DNA of 64,000 nt from Liolophura sinensis (taxonomy: Eukaryota; Mollusca; Polyplacophora; Chitonida; Chitonidae), in the NCBI RefSeq assembly GCF_032854445.1, contig NC_088301.1, positions 28,444,402 to 28,508,401 on the forward strand. The letters run 5' to 3'. This document shows positions 24,021-36,500 of the stretch, in pieces. The position numbers and the translations under genes are program-made. Each line of letters starts with the position of its first letter. The first letter of the stretch is position 1. The notes below the pieces were generated by a model. It was given only the letters and a program-made list of their open reading frames with translations. It searched no databases and was not told the DNA's origin.

Positions 24021-26740
24021 ACAGCATTGAAACAGTTTTTCCACTTTTGGATTTTTGCCTTGTCATTTTGCTAATTGAAATCGGCTACACTGCAGTGTGT
24101 ACCATGGCGACTGGTCATTACTATATTAAACTTTTGGCTATATGTTATGTGCACATCGGAAGCCCAGAAGACCTCAAATCTTCGGGCCAAGCCCATTTAA
24201 CTCACCCAGCAATTTTCTTACTTCTAAGTCGAAGTAAACTCAAAGTCTTTACCTACATCTAGAAAATCAACACCATTTGTATATAGAAAACGAAAGGTAC
24301 TTGATACAGTCCGCTCTAAAAACTACAATTGAACACTCACCCACATCAGACAGTTGCCAAAAGATGCGGAATTGTGCCAGGCATCGGCAGGTGTTGAAAA
24401 ACTTGCAAATTTCCCTTGTTTCAAATGAGTACGAGCCGTTGCTGGGCACGTGATTATGACCTCAATCATTATTTACACGTCGCTACAGCCAAAAGTATTG
24501 GTCGGAGAGCCAAACGGTTTGCAAAATTCGATTTCTCGTCACAAAATACATCGGGTAAGCCTTTTACCAACAGCATTGGAAAAGTTTTTCCACTTTTGGA
24601 TTTTTGCCTCGTCATTTTGCTAATTGAAATCGGCTACACTGCAGTGTGTACCATGGCGACTGGTCATTATTATATTAAACTTTTGGCTATAAGTTATGTG
24701 CCCTTCGGAAGCCCAGAAGACCTCAAATCTTCGGGCCAAGCCCATTTAACTTACCCAGCAATTTTCTTACTTCTAAGTCGAAGCAAAATCAATGTCTTTA
24801 CCTACATCTTGAAAATCAACACCATTTGTATATAGAAAACGAAAGTTACTTGATACAGTCCGCTCTAAAAACTACAATTGAACACTCACCCACATCAAAC
24901 AGGTGCCAAAAGATGCGGAAGTGTGCCAGGCAACGGCAGGTGTTGAAAAAATTCGAAATTTCCAAGGTTTCCATGGAGTACAAGCCGTTGCTGGGCACGT
25001 GATTGTGACTTCAATCATTATTTACACGTCGCTACAGCCAAAAGTATTGACCGGAGAGCCACGCGAATTGCATCATTCGACTTCTTGTCACAAAATACAT
25101 CGGGTAAGCCTTTTACCAACAGCATTGGAACAATTTTTCCACTTTTGGATTTTTGCCTGGTCATTTTGCTAATTGAAATCGGCTACACTGCAGTGTGTAC
25201 CATGGCGACTGGTCATTACTATATTAAATTTTTGGCTACAAGTTATGTGCTCTTCGGAAGCCCAGAAGACCTCAAATCTTTGGGCCATTTAACTCACCCA
25301 GCAATTTTCTTACTTCTAAGTCGAAGCAAACTCAATGTCTTTACCTACATCTAGAAAATCAACACCATTTGTATATAGAAAACGAATGGTACTTGATACA
25401 GTCCGCTCTAAAAACTGCAATTGAACACTCACCCACATCAAACAGGTGCCAAAAGATGCGGAAATGTGCCAGGCATCGGCAGGTGTTGAAAAAATTTCAA
25501 ATTTCCCAGGTTTCCAAGGAGTACCATCCGTTGCTGGGCACGAGATTGTGACGTTAATCATTATTTAGACGTCGCTACAGCCAAAAGTATTGGTCGGAGA
25601 GCTACGCGATATGCACCATTCGATTTCTCGTCACAAAATACATCGGGTTAGCCGTTTACCAACAGCATTGGAACAATTTTTCCACTTTTGTATTTTTTGC
25701 CTGGTCATTTTGCTAATTGAAATCGACTACACTGCAGTGTGTACCATGGCGACTGGTCATTACTATATTAAACTTTTAGCTATAAGTTATGTGTCATTCG
25801 GTAGCCAAGAAGACGTCAAGTCTTTGGGCCAAGCCCATTTAACTCATCCAGCAATTTTCTTACTTCTAAGTCCAAGACAAACTCAATGTTTTTATCTACA
25901 TGTAGAAAAACAACACCATTTGTATATAGAAAACAAATGGTACTTGATACAGTCCGCTCTAAAAACTACAATTGAACACTCACCCACATCAAACAGGTGC
26001 CAAAAGATGCATGAGGGTGCCAGGCATCGACAGGTGTTGAAAAACTTGCAAATTTTTTATGTTTCCAAGGAGTACAGGCCGCTGCTAGGCACGTGATTGT
26101 GACTTCAATCATTATTTAGACTTCGGTACAGCCAAAAGTATTGGTCGGAGAGCCACGCGGTATGCACCATTCGATTTCTCGTCACAAAATACATCGGGTT
26201 AGTTTTTTACCAACAGCATAGGAACAATTTTTGCACTTTTGGATTTTTGCCTGGTCATTTTGCTAATTGAAATCGGCTACACTGTAATGTGTACCTTGGC
26301 GTCTGGTCATTACTATATTAAACTTCTGGTTATAAGGTATGTGCCCTTCGGTAGGCCAGAAGACCTCAAATCTTTGGGCCAAGCCCATTTAACTTACCCA
26401 GCAATTTTCTTACTTCTAAGTCGAAGCAAACTCAGAGTCTTTACCTACATGTAGAAAATCAACACCATTTGTATATAGAAAACGAATGGTACTTGATACA
26501 GTCCGCTCTAAAACTACAATTGAACACTCACCCACATGAAACAGGTGCCAAAAGATGCGGAAATGTGCCAATCAACGGCAGGTGTTGAAAAAATCGCAAA
26601 TTTCCGTGGTTTCCAAGGAGTACAAGTCGTTGCTGGGCACGAGATTGTGACGTCAATCATTATTTACACTTCGCTACAGCCAAAAGTATTGACTGGAAAG
26701 CCACGCGGTTTGCACCATTCGATTTCTGGTAATAAAATAC
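24021..26740 (+). repeat. Five-monomer higher-order unit, copy 2 (about 2,740 bp)
   Basis: Tandem copy of 21280-24020. The offset drops from 2,743 to 2,740 through four single- or two-base length differences: GTCGCCTACAGCC against GTCGCTACAGCC near 22288, a T-run near 22946, CGAGTAGCC against CGGTAGCC near 23060, and TTTGGCC against TTTGGGCC near 23085. Most are in homopolymers. Very high identity implies recent duplication or an assembly duplication. Confidence 0.9.
25590..26096 (+). other. Longest open frame within one satellite monomer (168 codons), probably not a gene
   Basis: A frame covering nearly the whole ~549-bp monomer is open here. It contains a hydrophobic block (CLVILLIE) and the conserved GHYYIKLLAISYV stretch. 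Equivalent but shorter frames occur in most monomers because the repeat recurs; they usually stop at a TAG in the CTACATCTAGAAAA stretch. Monomers elsewhere carry frameshifts and stops in the same frame, there is no promoter or splice context, and no family is recognised. I list it as a description of the repeat, not as a coding call. Confidence 0.2.
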
Positions 26741-29700
26741 ATCGGATTAGATGATTACCAACAGCATTGGAACAGTTTTTCCACTTTTGGATTTTTGCCT
26801 GGTCATTTTGCTAATTGAAATCGGCTACACTGTAATGTGTGCCTTGGCGTCTGGTCATTACTATATTAAACTTTAGGCTATAAGTTATGTGCTCTTCGGA
26901 AGCCCAGAAGACCTGAAATCTTTGGGCCAAGCCCATTTAACTCACACAGCAATTTTATTACTTCTAAGTCGAAGCAAACTCAATGTCTTTACCTATATCT
27001 GGAAAATCAACACCATTTGTATGTAGAAAACGAATGGTACTTGATACAGTCCGCTCTAAAAACTACAATTGAACACTCACCCACATCAAACAGGTGCCAA
27101 AAGATGCGGAAGTGTGCCAGGCATCGGCAGGTGTTGAAAAACCTGCAAATTTCCCCTGTTTTAAAGGAGTACGAGCCGTTGCTGGGCACGTAATTATGAC
27201 CTCAATCATTATTTAGACGTCGCTACAGCCAAAAGTATTGGTCGGAGAGCCACGCGGTTTGCACCATTCGATTTCTTGTCACAAAATACATCGCGTTAGA
27301 CTTTTAAAAACAGCATTGGAACAGTTTTTTCCACTTTTGGATTCTTGCCTGGTCATTTTGCTAATTGAAATCGGCTACACTGCAGTGTGTACCATGGCGA
27401 CTGGTCATTACTATATTAAACTTTTGGCTATAAGTTATGTGCTATTCGGAAGCCCAGAAGACCTCAAATCTTTGGGCCAAGTCCATTTATCTCACCCAGC
27501 AATTTTCTTACTTCTAAGTCGAAGCAAACTCAAGGTCTTTACCTACATCTAGAAAATCAACACCATTTGTATATAGAAAACGAAAGGTACTTGATACAGT
27601 CCGCTCTAAAAACTACAATTGAACACTCACCCACATCAAACAAGTGCCAAAAGATGCGGAAATGTGCCAGGCATCAGCAGGTGTTGAAAAAATTTGCAAA
27701 TTTCCCTGGTTTTTAAGGAGTACAAGCCCTTCCTGGGCACGTGATTGTGACTTCAATCATTACTTACATGTTGCTACAGCCAAAAGTATTGGTCGGAGAG
27801 CCACGCGGTTTGCACCATTCGATTTTTCGTCACAAAATACATCGGGTTAGCCTTTTGCCAACAGCATTGGAACAATTTTTCCACTTTTGTATTGTTTGCC
27901 TGGTCATTTTGCTCATTGAAATCGGCTACACTGCAGTGTGTACCATGGCGACTGGTCATTACTATATTAAACTTTTGGCTATATGTTATGTGCTCTTCGG
28001 AAGCCCACAAAACCTCAAATCTTTGGGCCAAGCCCATTTACTCACCCAGCAATTTTCTTTCTTCTAAGTCGAAGTAAACTCAATGTCTTCACCTACATCT
28101 AGAAAATCAACACCATTTGTATATAGAAAACGAAAGGTACTTGATATAGTCCGCTCTAAAAACTACAATTGAACATCAAACCCACATAAAACAGGTGCCA
28201 AAAGATGCGGAAATGTGCCAGGCAACGGCAGGTGTTGAAAAAATTGCAAATTTCCCTTCTTTCCAAGGAGTACGGGCTGTTGCTGGGCACGTGATTCTGA
28301 CTTCAATCATTATTTACACGTTGCTATAGCCAAAAGTATTGGTCGTAGAGCCACGCGGTTTGCACCATTCAATTTCTCGTCACAAAATACATCGGGTTAG
28401 CGTTTTACCAACAGCATTGGAACAATTTTTCCACTTTTGTATTTTTTGCCTGGTCATTTTGCTAATTGAAATCGGCTACACTGTAATGTGTACCTTGGCG
28501 TCTGGTCATTACCATATTAAACTTCTGGCTATAAGTTATGTGCTCTTCGGAAGCCCTAAAAACCTCAAATCTTTGGGCCAAGCATATTTAACTCACCCAG
28601 CAATTTTCTTACTTCTAAGTCGAAGCAAACTCAATGTCTTTACCTACATCTAGAAAATCAACACCATTTGTATATAGAAAACGAATGGTACTTGATACAG
28701 TCCGCTCTAAAACTACAATTGAACACTCACCCACATCAAAAGTTGCCAAAAGATGCGGAAGTGTGCCATGCATCGGCAGGTGTTGAAAAAATTGCAAATT
28801 TCCCTGATTTCCAAGGAGTACAAGTCGTTGCTGGGCACGTGATTGTGACTTCAATCATTATTTAGACGTCGCTACAGCCAAAAGTATTGACCGGAAAGCC
28901 ACGCGATTTGCACCATTCGATTTCTCGTCACAAAATACATCGGATTAGATATTTACCAACAGCATTGGAACAGTTTTTCCACTTTTGGATTTTTGCCTGG
29001 TCATTTTGCTAATTGAAATCGGCTACACTGCAGTGTGTACCATGGCGACTGGTCATTACTATATTAAACTTTTGGCTATAAGTTATGTGCACATCGGTAG
29101 CCCAGAAGACCTCAAATCTTCGGGCCAAGCCCATTTAACTCACCCAGCAATTATCTTACTTCTAAGTCAAAGTAAACTCAATGTCTTTACCTACATCTAG
29201 AAAATCAAAACCATTTGTATATAGAAAACGAAAAGTACTTGATACAGTCCGCTCTAAAAACTACAATTGAACACTCACCCACATCAAACAAGTGCCAAAA
29301 GATGCGGAAGTGTGGCATGCATCGGCAGGTGTTGAAAAAATTGCATATTTCCCTGATTTTCAAGGAGTACAAGCCGTTGCTGGGCACGTGATTGTGACTT
29401 CAATCATTATTTAGACGTCGCTACAGCCAAAAGTATTGACCGGAAAGCCACGCGGTTTGCACCATTCGATTTCTCGTCACAAAATACATCGGATTAGATA
29501 TTTACCAACAGCATTGAAACAGTTTTTCCACTTTTGGATTTTTGCCTGGTCAATTTGCTAATTGAAATCGGCTACACTGCAGTGTGTACCATGGCGACTG
29601 GTCATTAGTATATTAAACTTTTGGCTATAAGTTATGTGCACATCGGTAGCCCAGAAGACCTCAAATCTTTGGGCCAAGCCCATTTAACTCACCCAGCAAT

Positions 29701-32700
29701 TTTCTTACTTCTAAGTCAAAGTAAACTCAATGTCTTTACCTACATCTAGAAAATCAACACCATTTGTATATAGAAAACGAAAGGTACTTGATACAGTCCG
29801 CTCTAAAAACTACAATTGAACACTCACCCACATCAAACAAGTGCCAAAAGATGCGGAAATGTGCCAGGCATCGGCAGGTGTTGAAAAAATTGCAAATTTC
29901 CCAGGTTTCCAAGGAGTACCATCCGTTGCTGGGCGCGTGATTGGGACTTCAATCATTATTTACACGTCGCTACAGCCAAAAGTATTGGTCGGAGAGCCAC
30001 GCGATATGCACCATTCGATTTCTCGTCACAAAATACATCGGGTTAGCCTTTTACCAACAGCATTGGAACAATTTTTCCACTTTTGTATTGTTTGCCTGGT
30101 CATTTTGCTCATTTAAATCGGCTACACTGCAGTGTGTACCATGGCGACTGGTCATTACTATATTAAACTTTTAGCTATAAGTTATGTGTCCTTTGGTACC
30201 CAAGAAGACGTCAAGTCTTTGGGCCAAGCCCATTTAACTCACCCAGCAATTTTCTTACTTCTAAGTCCAAGACAACCTCAATGTCTTTATCTACATGTAG
30301 AAAAACAACACCATTTGTATATAGAAAACGAATGGTACTTGATACAGTCCGCTCTAAAAACTACAATTGAACACTCGCCCACATTAAATAGGTGCCAAAA
30401 GATGCGGAAGTGTGCCAGGCATCGGCAGGTGTTGAAAAAATTGCAAATTTTCCAGGTTTCGAAGGAGTACAAGCCGTTGCTGGGCAAGTGATTGTGACTT
30501 CAATCATTATTTAGACGTCGCTACAGCCAAAAGTATTGGTCGGAGAGCCACGCGGTTTGCACCATTCGATTTCTCGTCACAAAATACATCAGATTAGATA
30601 TTTACCAACAGCATTGGAACAGTTTTTCCACTTTTGGATTTTTGCCTGGTCATTTTGCTAATTGAAATCGCTACACTGTAATGTGTACCTTGGCGTCTGG
30701 TCATTACTATATTAAACTTCTGGCTATAAGTTATGTGCTATTCGGAAGCCCAGAAGACCTCAAATCTTTGGGCCAAGCCCATTTAACTCACCCAACAATT
30801 TTCTTACTTTGAAGTCGAAGCAAACTCAGTGTTTTTACCTACATCTAGAAAAACAACACCATTTGTATATAGAAAACGAATGGTACTATATACAGTCCGC
30901 TCTAAAAACTACAATTGAACACTCACCCACATCAAACAGGTGCCAAAAGATGCGGAAGTGTGCCAGGCATCGGCAGGTGTTGAAAAAATTGAAAGTTTCC
31001 CTGATTTCCAAGGAGTACAGGCCGTTGCTGGGCACAAGATTGTGACTTCAGTCATTATTTACACTTCGCTACAGCCAAAAGTATTGGTCGGAGAGACACG
31101 CGATTTGCACCATTCGATTTATCGTCACAAAATACATCGGGTTAGCCTTTTACCAACAGCATTGGAACAATTGTTTCACTTTTGGATTTTTGCCTGGTCA
31201 TTTTGCTAATTGAAATCGGCTACACTGTAATGTGTACCATGGCGTCTGGTCATTACTATATTAAACTTTAGGCTAAAAGTTATTTTCACTTCGCTAGCCA
31301 AGAAGACCTCAAATCTTTGGGCCAAGCCCATTTATCTCACCCAGCAATTTTCTTACTTCTAAGTCGAAGCAAACTCAATGTCTTTACCTACATCTAGAAA
31401 ATCAACACCATTTGTATAAAGAAAACGAAAGGTACTTGATACAGACCGCTCTAAAAACTACAATTGAACACTCACCCACATCAAACAGGTGCCAAAAGAT
31501 GCGGAAGTGTGCCAGGCATCGGCAGGTGTTGAAAAACTTGCAAATTTCCCTTCTTTCCAAGGAGTACAAGCCGTTGCTGGGCACGTGATTATGACTTCAA
31601 TCATTATTTTCACGTCCCTACAGCCAAAATTATTGGTCGAAGAGCCAGGCGGTCTGAACCTTTCGATTTCTCGTCACAAAATACATCGGGTAAGCCTTTT
31701 ACCAACAGCATTGGAACAATTTTTCCACTCTTCTACTTTTTGCCTGGTCATTTTGCTAATTGAAATCGGCTACACTGCAGTGTGTACCAAGACGACTGGC
31801 CATTACTATATTAAACTTTTGGCTATAAGTTATGTGCTCTTCGGAAGCCCAGAAGACGTCAAATCTTTGGGACTAGCCCATTTAACTCACCCAGCAATTT
31901 TCTTATTTCTAAGTTCAAGACAATCTCAATGTCTTTATCTACTTGTAGAGAATCAACACCATTTGTATATAGAAAACGAATGGTAATTGATACAGTCCGC
32001 TCTAAAAACTACAACTGAAAACTTACCCACATCAAAAGTTGCCAAAAGATGAGTAAGTGTGCCAATCATCCGCAGGTGTTGAAAAAATTGCAAATTTCCC
32101 AGGTTTCCAGGGAGTACAAGCCGTTGCAGGGCACGTGATTGTGACTTCAATCATTATTTACACGTCGCTACAGCCAAAAGTATTGACCGGAAAGCTACGC
32201 GGTTTGCACCATTCGATTTCTCGTTACAAAATACATCGGATTAGATATTTACCAACAGCATTGGAACAATTTTTCCAATTTTTGATTTTTGCCTGGTCAT
32301 ATTGCTAATTGAAATCGACTACACTGCAGTGTGTACCATGGCGACTGGTCATTACTATATTAAACTTTTGGCTATGAGTTATGTGCTCTTCGGAAGCCCA
32401 GAAGACCTGAAATCTTTGGGCCAAGCCCATTTAACTCAATCAACAATTTTCTTACTTCTAAGTCGAAGTAAACTCAATGTCTTTTCCTACATCTAGAAAA
32501 TCAACTCCATTTGTATATAGAAAACGAAAGGTACTTGATACAGTCCGCTCTAAAAACTCTAATTTAACATTCACCCACATGAAACAGGCGCCAAAAGATG
32601 CGGAATATGACCAGGCATCGGTAGGTGTTGAAAAACTTGCAAATTTCTGTGGTTTCCAAGGAGTACAAGCCGTTGCTGGGCACGTGATTGTGACTTCAAT

Positions 32701-34233
32701 CATTATTTACACGTCGCTACAGCAAAAAGTTGTGACCGGAGAGCCACGCGGTTTGCACCATTCGATTTCTCGTCAGAAAATACATCGGATTAGATATTTA
32801 CCAACAGCATTGGAACAGTTTTTCCACTTTTGGATTTTTGCCTGGACATTTTGATAATTGAAAGCGGCTACACTGTAATGTGTACCTTGGCGTCTACTCA
32901 TTACTATATTAAACTTTTAGCTATAAGTTATGTGTCCTTCGGAAGCCCAGTAGACGTCAAGTCTTTGGGCCAAGCCCATTTAACTCACCCAGCAATTTTC
33001 TTACTTCTAAGTCGAAGCAAACTCAGTGTTTTTTCCTACATCTAGAAAATCAACACCATTTGTATATAGAAAACGAATGGTACTTGATACAGTCCGCTCT
33101 AAAAACTACAATTGAACACTCACCCACATCAAACAGGTGCTAAAAGATGCGGAAGTGTGCCAGGCATCGGCAGGTGTTGAAAAACTTGCAAATTTCCCTT
33201 CTTTCCAAGGAGTACAGGCCGTTGCTGGGCATGTGATTATGACTTCAATCATTTTTTACACGTCGCTACAGCAAAAAGTATTGGTCATAGAGCCACGCGG
33301 TTTGCACCATTCGATTTCTCGTCACAAAATACATCGGGATAGCCTTTTACCAACAGCATTTGAACAATGTTTCCACTTTTGGATTTTTGCCTCGTCATTT
33401 TGCTAATTGAAATCGGCTACACTGTAATGTGTACCTTGGCGTCTGGTCATTACTATTTTAAACTTTTGGCTATAAGTTATGTGCTCTTCGGAAGGCCAGA
33501 AAACCTCAAATCTTTGGGCCAAGCATATTTAACTCACCCAGCAATTTTCTTAGTTCTAAGTCGAAGCAAACTCAGTGTCTTTACCTACATGTAGATAAAC
33601 AACACCATTTGTATATAGAAAACGAATGGTACTTGATACAGTCCGCACTAAAAACTACAATTGAACACTCACCCACATCAAACAGGTGCCAAAAGATGCG
33701 GAAATGTGCCAGGCATCGGCAGGTGTTGAAAAAATTGCAAATTTCCCTGGTTTCCAAGGAGTACCATCCGTTGCTGGGCACGTGATTGTGACTTCAATCA
33801 TTATTTAGACGTCGCTACAGCCAAAAGTATTTGTCGGAGAGCCACGCGATATACACCATTCGATTTCTCGTCACAAAATACATCGGATTAGATATTTACC
33901 AACAGCATTGGAACAATTTTTCCACTTTTTGATTTTTGCCTGGTCATTTTGCTACTTGAAAGCGCCTACACTGTAATGTGTACCATGGCGACTGGTCATT
34001 ACTATATGAAACTTTTGGCTATGAGTTATGTGCTTGTCGGAAGCCCAGAAAACCTCAAATCTTTGGGCCAAGACCATTTAACTCACCCAGCAATTTTCTT
34101 ACTTCTAAGTCGAAGCAAACTCAATGTTTTTACCTACATCTAGAAAATCAACACCATTTGTATATAGAAAACGAAAGGTACTTGATAGAGTACGCTCTAA
34201 AAACTACAATTGAACACTCACCCACATCAAACA

Positions 34234-34302
34234 GGTGCCAAAAGATGCGCAATTTTTTAAACAGCTGCCCATGCCTGGCCCAATTCCGCATCTTTTGGCA
34301 CC
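34234..34302. repeat. Polarity switch of the satellite: short inverted repeat at the junction
   Basis: The left arm GGTGCCAAAAGATGCG (34234-34249) and the right arm CGCATCTTTTGGCACC (34287-34302) are perfect reverse complements of 16 bp with a 37-nt spacer at 34250-34286. Pairing continues imperfectly outward through the whole of both arrays. The spacer is subfamily B sequence in reverse orientation, so the breakpoint is between 34249 and 34250. No foreign DNA is inserted. Confidence 0.95.
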
Positions 34303-36244
34303 TTTTTATGTGGGTCAGTGTTTAAGTGTACTTTTTACAGGATACTGTATTAAGTACCTTGTGTTTTTTATTTACAATTGGTGTGGTTTTTCTACACGTA
34401 GATAAAGACATTGAGATTGTCTTCGACTTAGAAGTAAGACAATTGCTGGGTGAGTTAAATGGGCTTAGCCCAAAGATTTGACGTCTTCTGGGCTACCGAA
34501 GGGCACATAACTTATAGTTAAAAGTTGAATATAGTAATGACCAGTCGCGATGGTACATAGTAGAGTGTAGCCGATTTCAATTAACAAAAAGACCAGGCAA
34601 AAATGCAAAAGTGGAAAAACTGTTCCAGTGCTGCTGGTAAGAGGCTAATCCGACGTCTTTTGTGACAAGAAATCGAATGGTGCAATCCGCGTTGCTTTCC
34701 GACCAATCCTTTTGGCTGTAGCCACAATTGAATGATCATTGATGTCATAGTCACGTGCCCAGCAACGGCTCTTACTCCATGGAAACCAGGGAAATTTGCA
34801 ATTTTTTAACAGCTGCTGATGCCTGGCCCAATTCCGCATCATTTAGAATCTTATTAATATGGTTCAGTGATCAGTTGTACCTTTTACAGCAGACTTTATC
34901 AAGTATCTTGTGTTTTTTATGTACAAATGGTGCGGTTTTTCTACACGTAGATAAAGACATTGAGATTGTCTTGGACTTAGAAGTAAGACAATTGCTGGAT
35001 GAGTTAAATGGGCTTACCCCAAAGATTTGACGTCATCTGGGCTAACGAAGGGCACATAACTTACATTTAAAAGTTGAATATAGTAATGACCAGTCACGAT
35101 GGTACATAGTAGAGTGTAGCCGATTTTAAATTAACAAAAAGACCAGGCAAAAATGCAAAAGTGGAAAAACTGTTCCAGTGCTGCTGGTAAGAGGCTAATC
35201 CGACGTAGTTTGTGACGAGAAATCGAATGGTGCAAACCGCGTTGCTCTCCGACCAATACTTTTGGCTGTAGCGACAATTGAATGATCATTGATGTCATAA
35301 TCACGTGCCCAGCAACGGCTCTTACTCCATTAAAACCAGGGAAATATGCAATTTTTTAAACAGCTGCCGATGCCTGGCCCAATTCCGCATCTTTTGGCAC
35401 CTTATTGATGTGGGTCAGTGATCAGTTGTACTTTTTACAGCAGACTTTATCTAGTACCTTGTGTTTTTTATGTACGAATGGTGTGGTTTTTCTACACGTA
35501 GATAAAGACATTGAGATTGTCTTGGACTTAGAAGTAAGACAATTGCTGGGTGAGTTAAATGGGCTTTGCCCAAAGATTTGACGTCTTCTGGGCTACCGAA
35601 GGGCACATAACTTATAGTCAAAACTTGAATATAGTAATGACCAGTCGCGATGGTACATAGTAGAGTGTAGCCGATTTCAATTAACAAAAAGACCAGGCAA
35701 AAATGCAAAAGTGGAAAAACTGTTCCAGTGCTGCTGGTAAGAGGCTAATCCGACGTACTTTGTGACGAGAAATCGAATGGTGCAAACCGCGTTGCTTTCC
35801 GACCAATCCTTTTGGCTGTAGCGACAATTGAATGATCATTGATGTCATAGTCACGTGCCCAGCAACGGCTCTTACTCCATGGAAACCAGGGAAATTTGCA
35901 ATTTTTTAAACAGCTGCCGATGCCTGGCCCAATTCCGCATCTTTTGGCACCTTATTTATGTGGGTCAGTGATCAGTTGTACTTTTTACAGCAGACTGTAT
36001 CAAGTACCTTGTACCTTTTATGTACAAATGGTGTGGTTTTTCTACACGTAGATAAAAACATTGAGATTGTCTTGGACTTAGAAGTAAGACAATTGCTGGG
36101 TGAGTTAAATGGGCTTAGCCCAAAGATTTGACGTCTTCTGGGCTACCGAAGGGCACATAACTTATAGTCAAAAGTTGAATATAGTATTGACCAGTCGCGA
36201 TGGTACATAGTACAGTGTGGCCGATTTCAAATTAACAAAAAGAC

Positions 36245-36500
36245 CAGGCAAAAATGCAAAAGTAAAAAAATCTGTTCCAGTGCTGCTGGTAAGAGGCTAA
36301 TCCGACGTATTTTGTGACGAGAAATCGAATGGTGCAAACCGCGTTGCTCTCCGACCAATACTTTTGGCTGTAGCGACAATTGAATGATCATTGATGTCAT
36401 AATCAAAGGGCACATAACTTATAGTCAGAAGTTGAATATAGTAATGACCAGTCGCGATGGTACATAGTACAGTGTAGCCGATTTCAATTAACAAAAAGAC
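36245..36500 (-). repeat. Truncated satellite monomer, 256 bp
   Basis: The spacing between successive CAGGCAAAAATGC landmarks falls from about 551 to 256 bp here. At about 36401-36406 the sequence passes directly from GATGTCATAATCA to AAGGGCACATAACTT, so about 295 bp of the unit (from the CACGTG site through the GGGCTACCG stretch) is missing. Monomers on either side are full length. Confidence 0.93.

Larger units (their letters stand above)
5581..34249 (+). repeat. Satellite array, subfamily A, about 52 tandem monomers of ~549 bp
   Basis: A landmark (TTGGATTTTTGCC and close variants) recurs 52 times, from 5956, 6506, 7055, 7605, 8153 and 8702 on to 33379 and 33928; mean spacing is 548.5 bp with most intervals 548-550. 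Every part of the monomer recurs in order: CACCCAGCAATTTTCTTACT, then ACACCATTTGTATATAGAAA, ACTCACCCACATCAAACAGG, GGCATCGGCAGGTGTTGAAA, GGGCACGTGATTGTGACTTC, ACAGCCAAAAGTATTGGTCG, CCATTCGATTTCTCGTCACA, the landmark, and TCATTACTATATTAAACTTT. The block TTATTTA(G/C)ACGTCGC is diagnostic of this half. Monomers differ by substitutions and small indels, and 5-nt-shorter (544 bp) units occur at 9.4-10.5 kb. The first monomer is partial. There are no interruptions by other sequence. Its chromosomal role cannot be read from sequence; a centromeric, subtelomeric or other heterochromatic site is possible. Confidence 0.98.
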
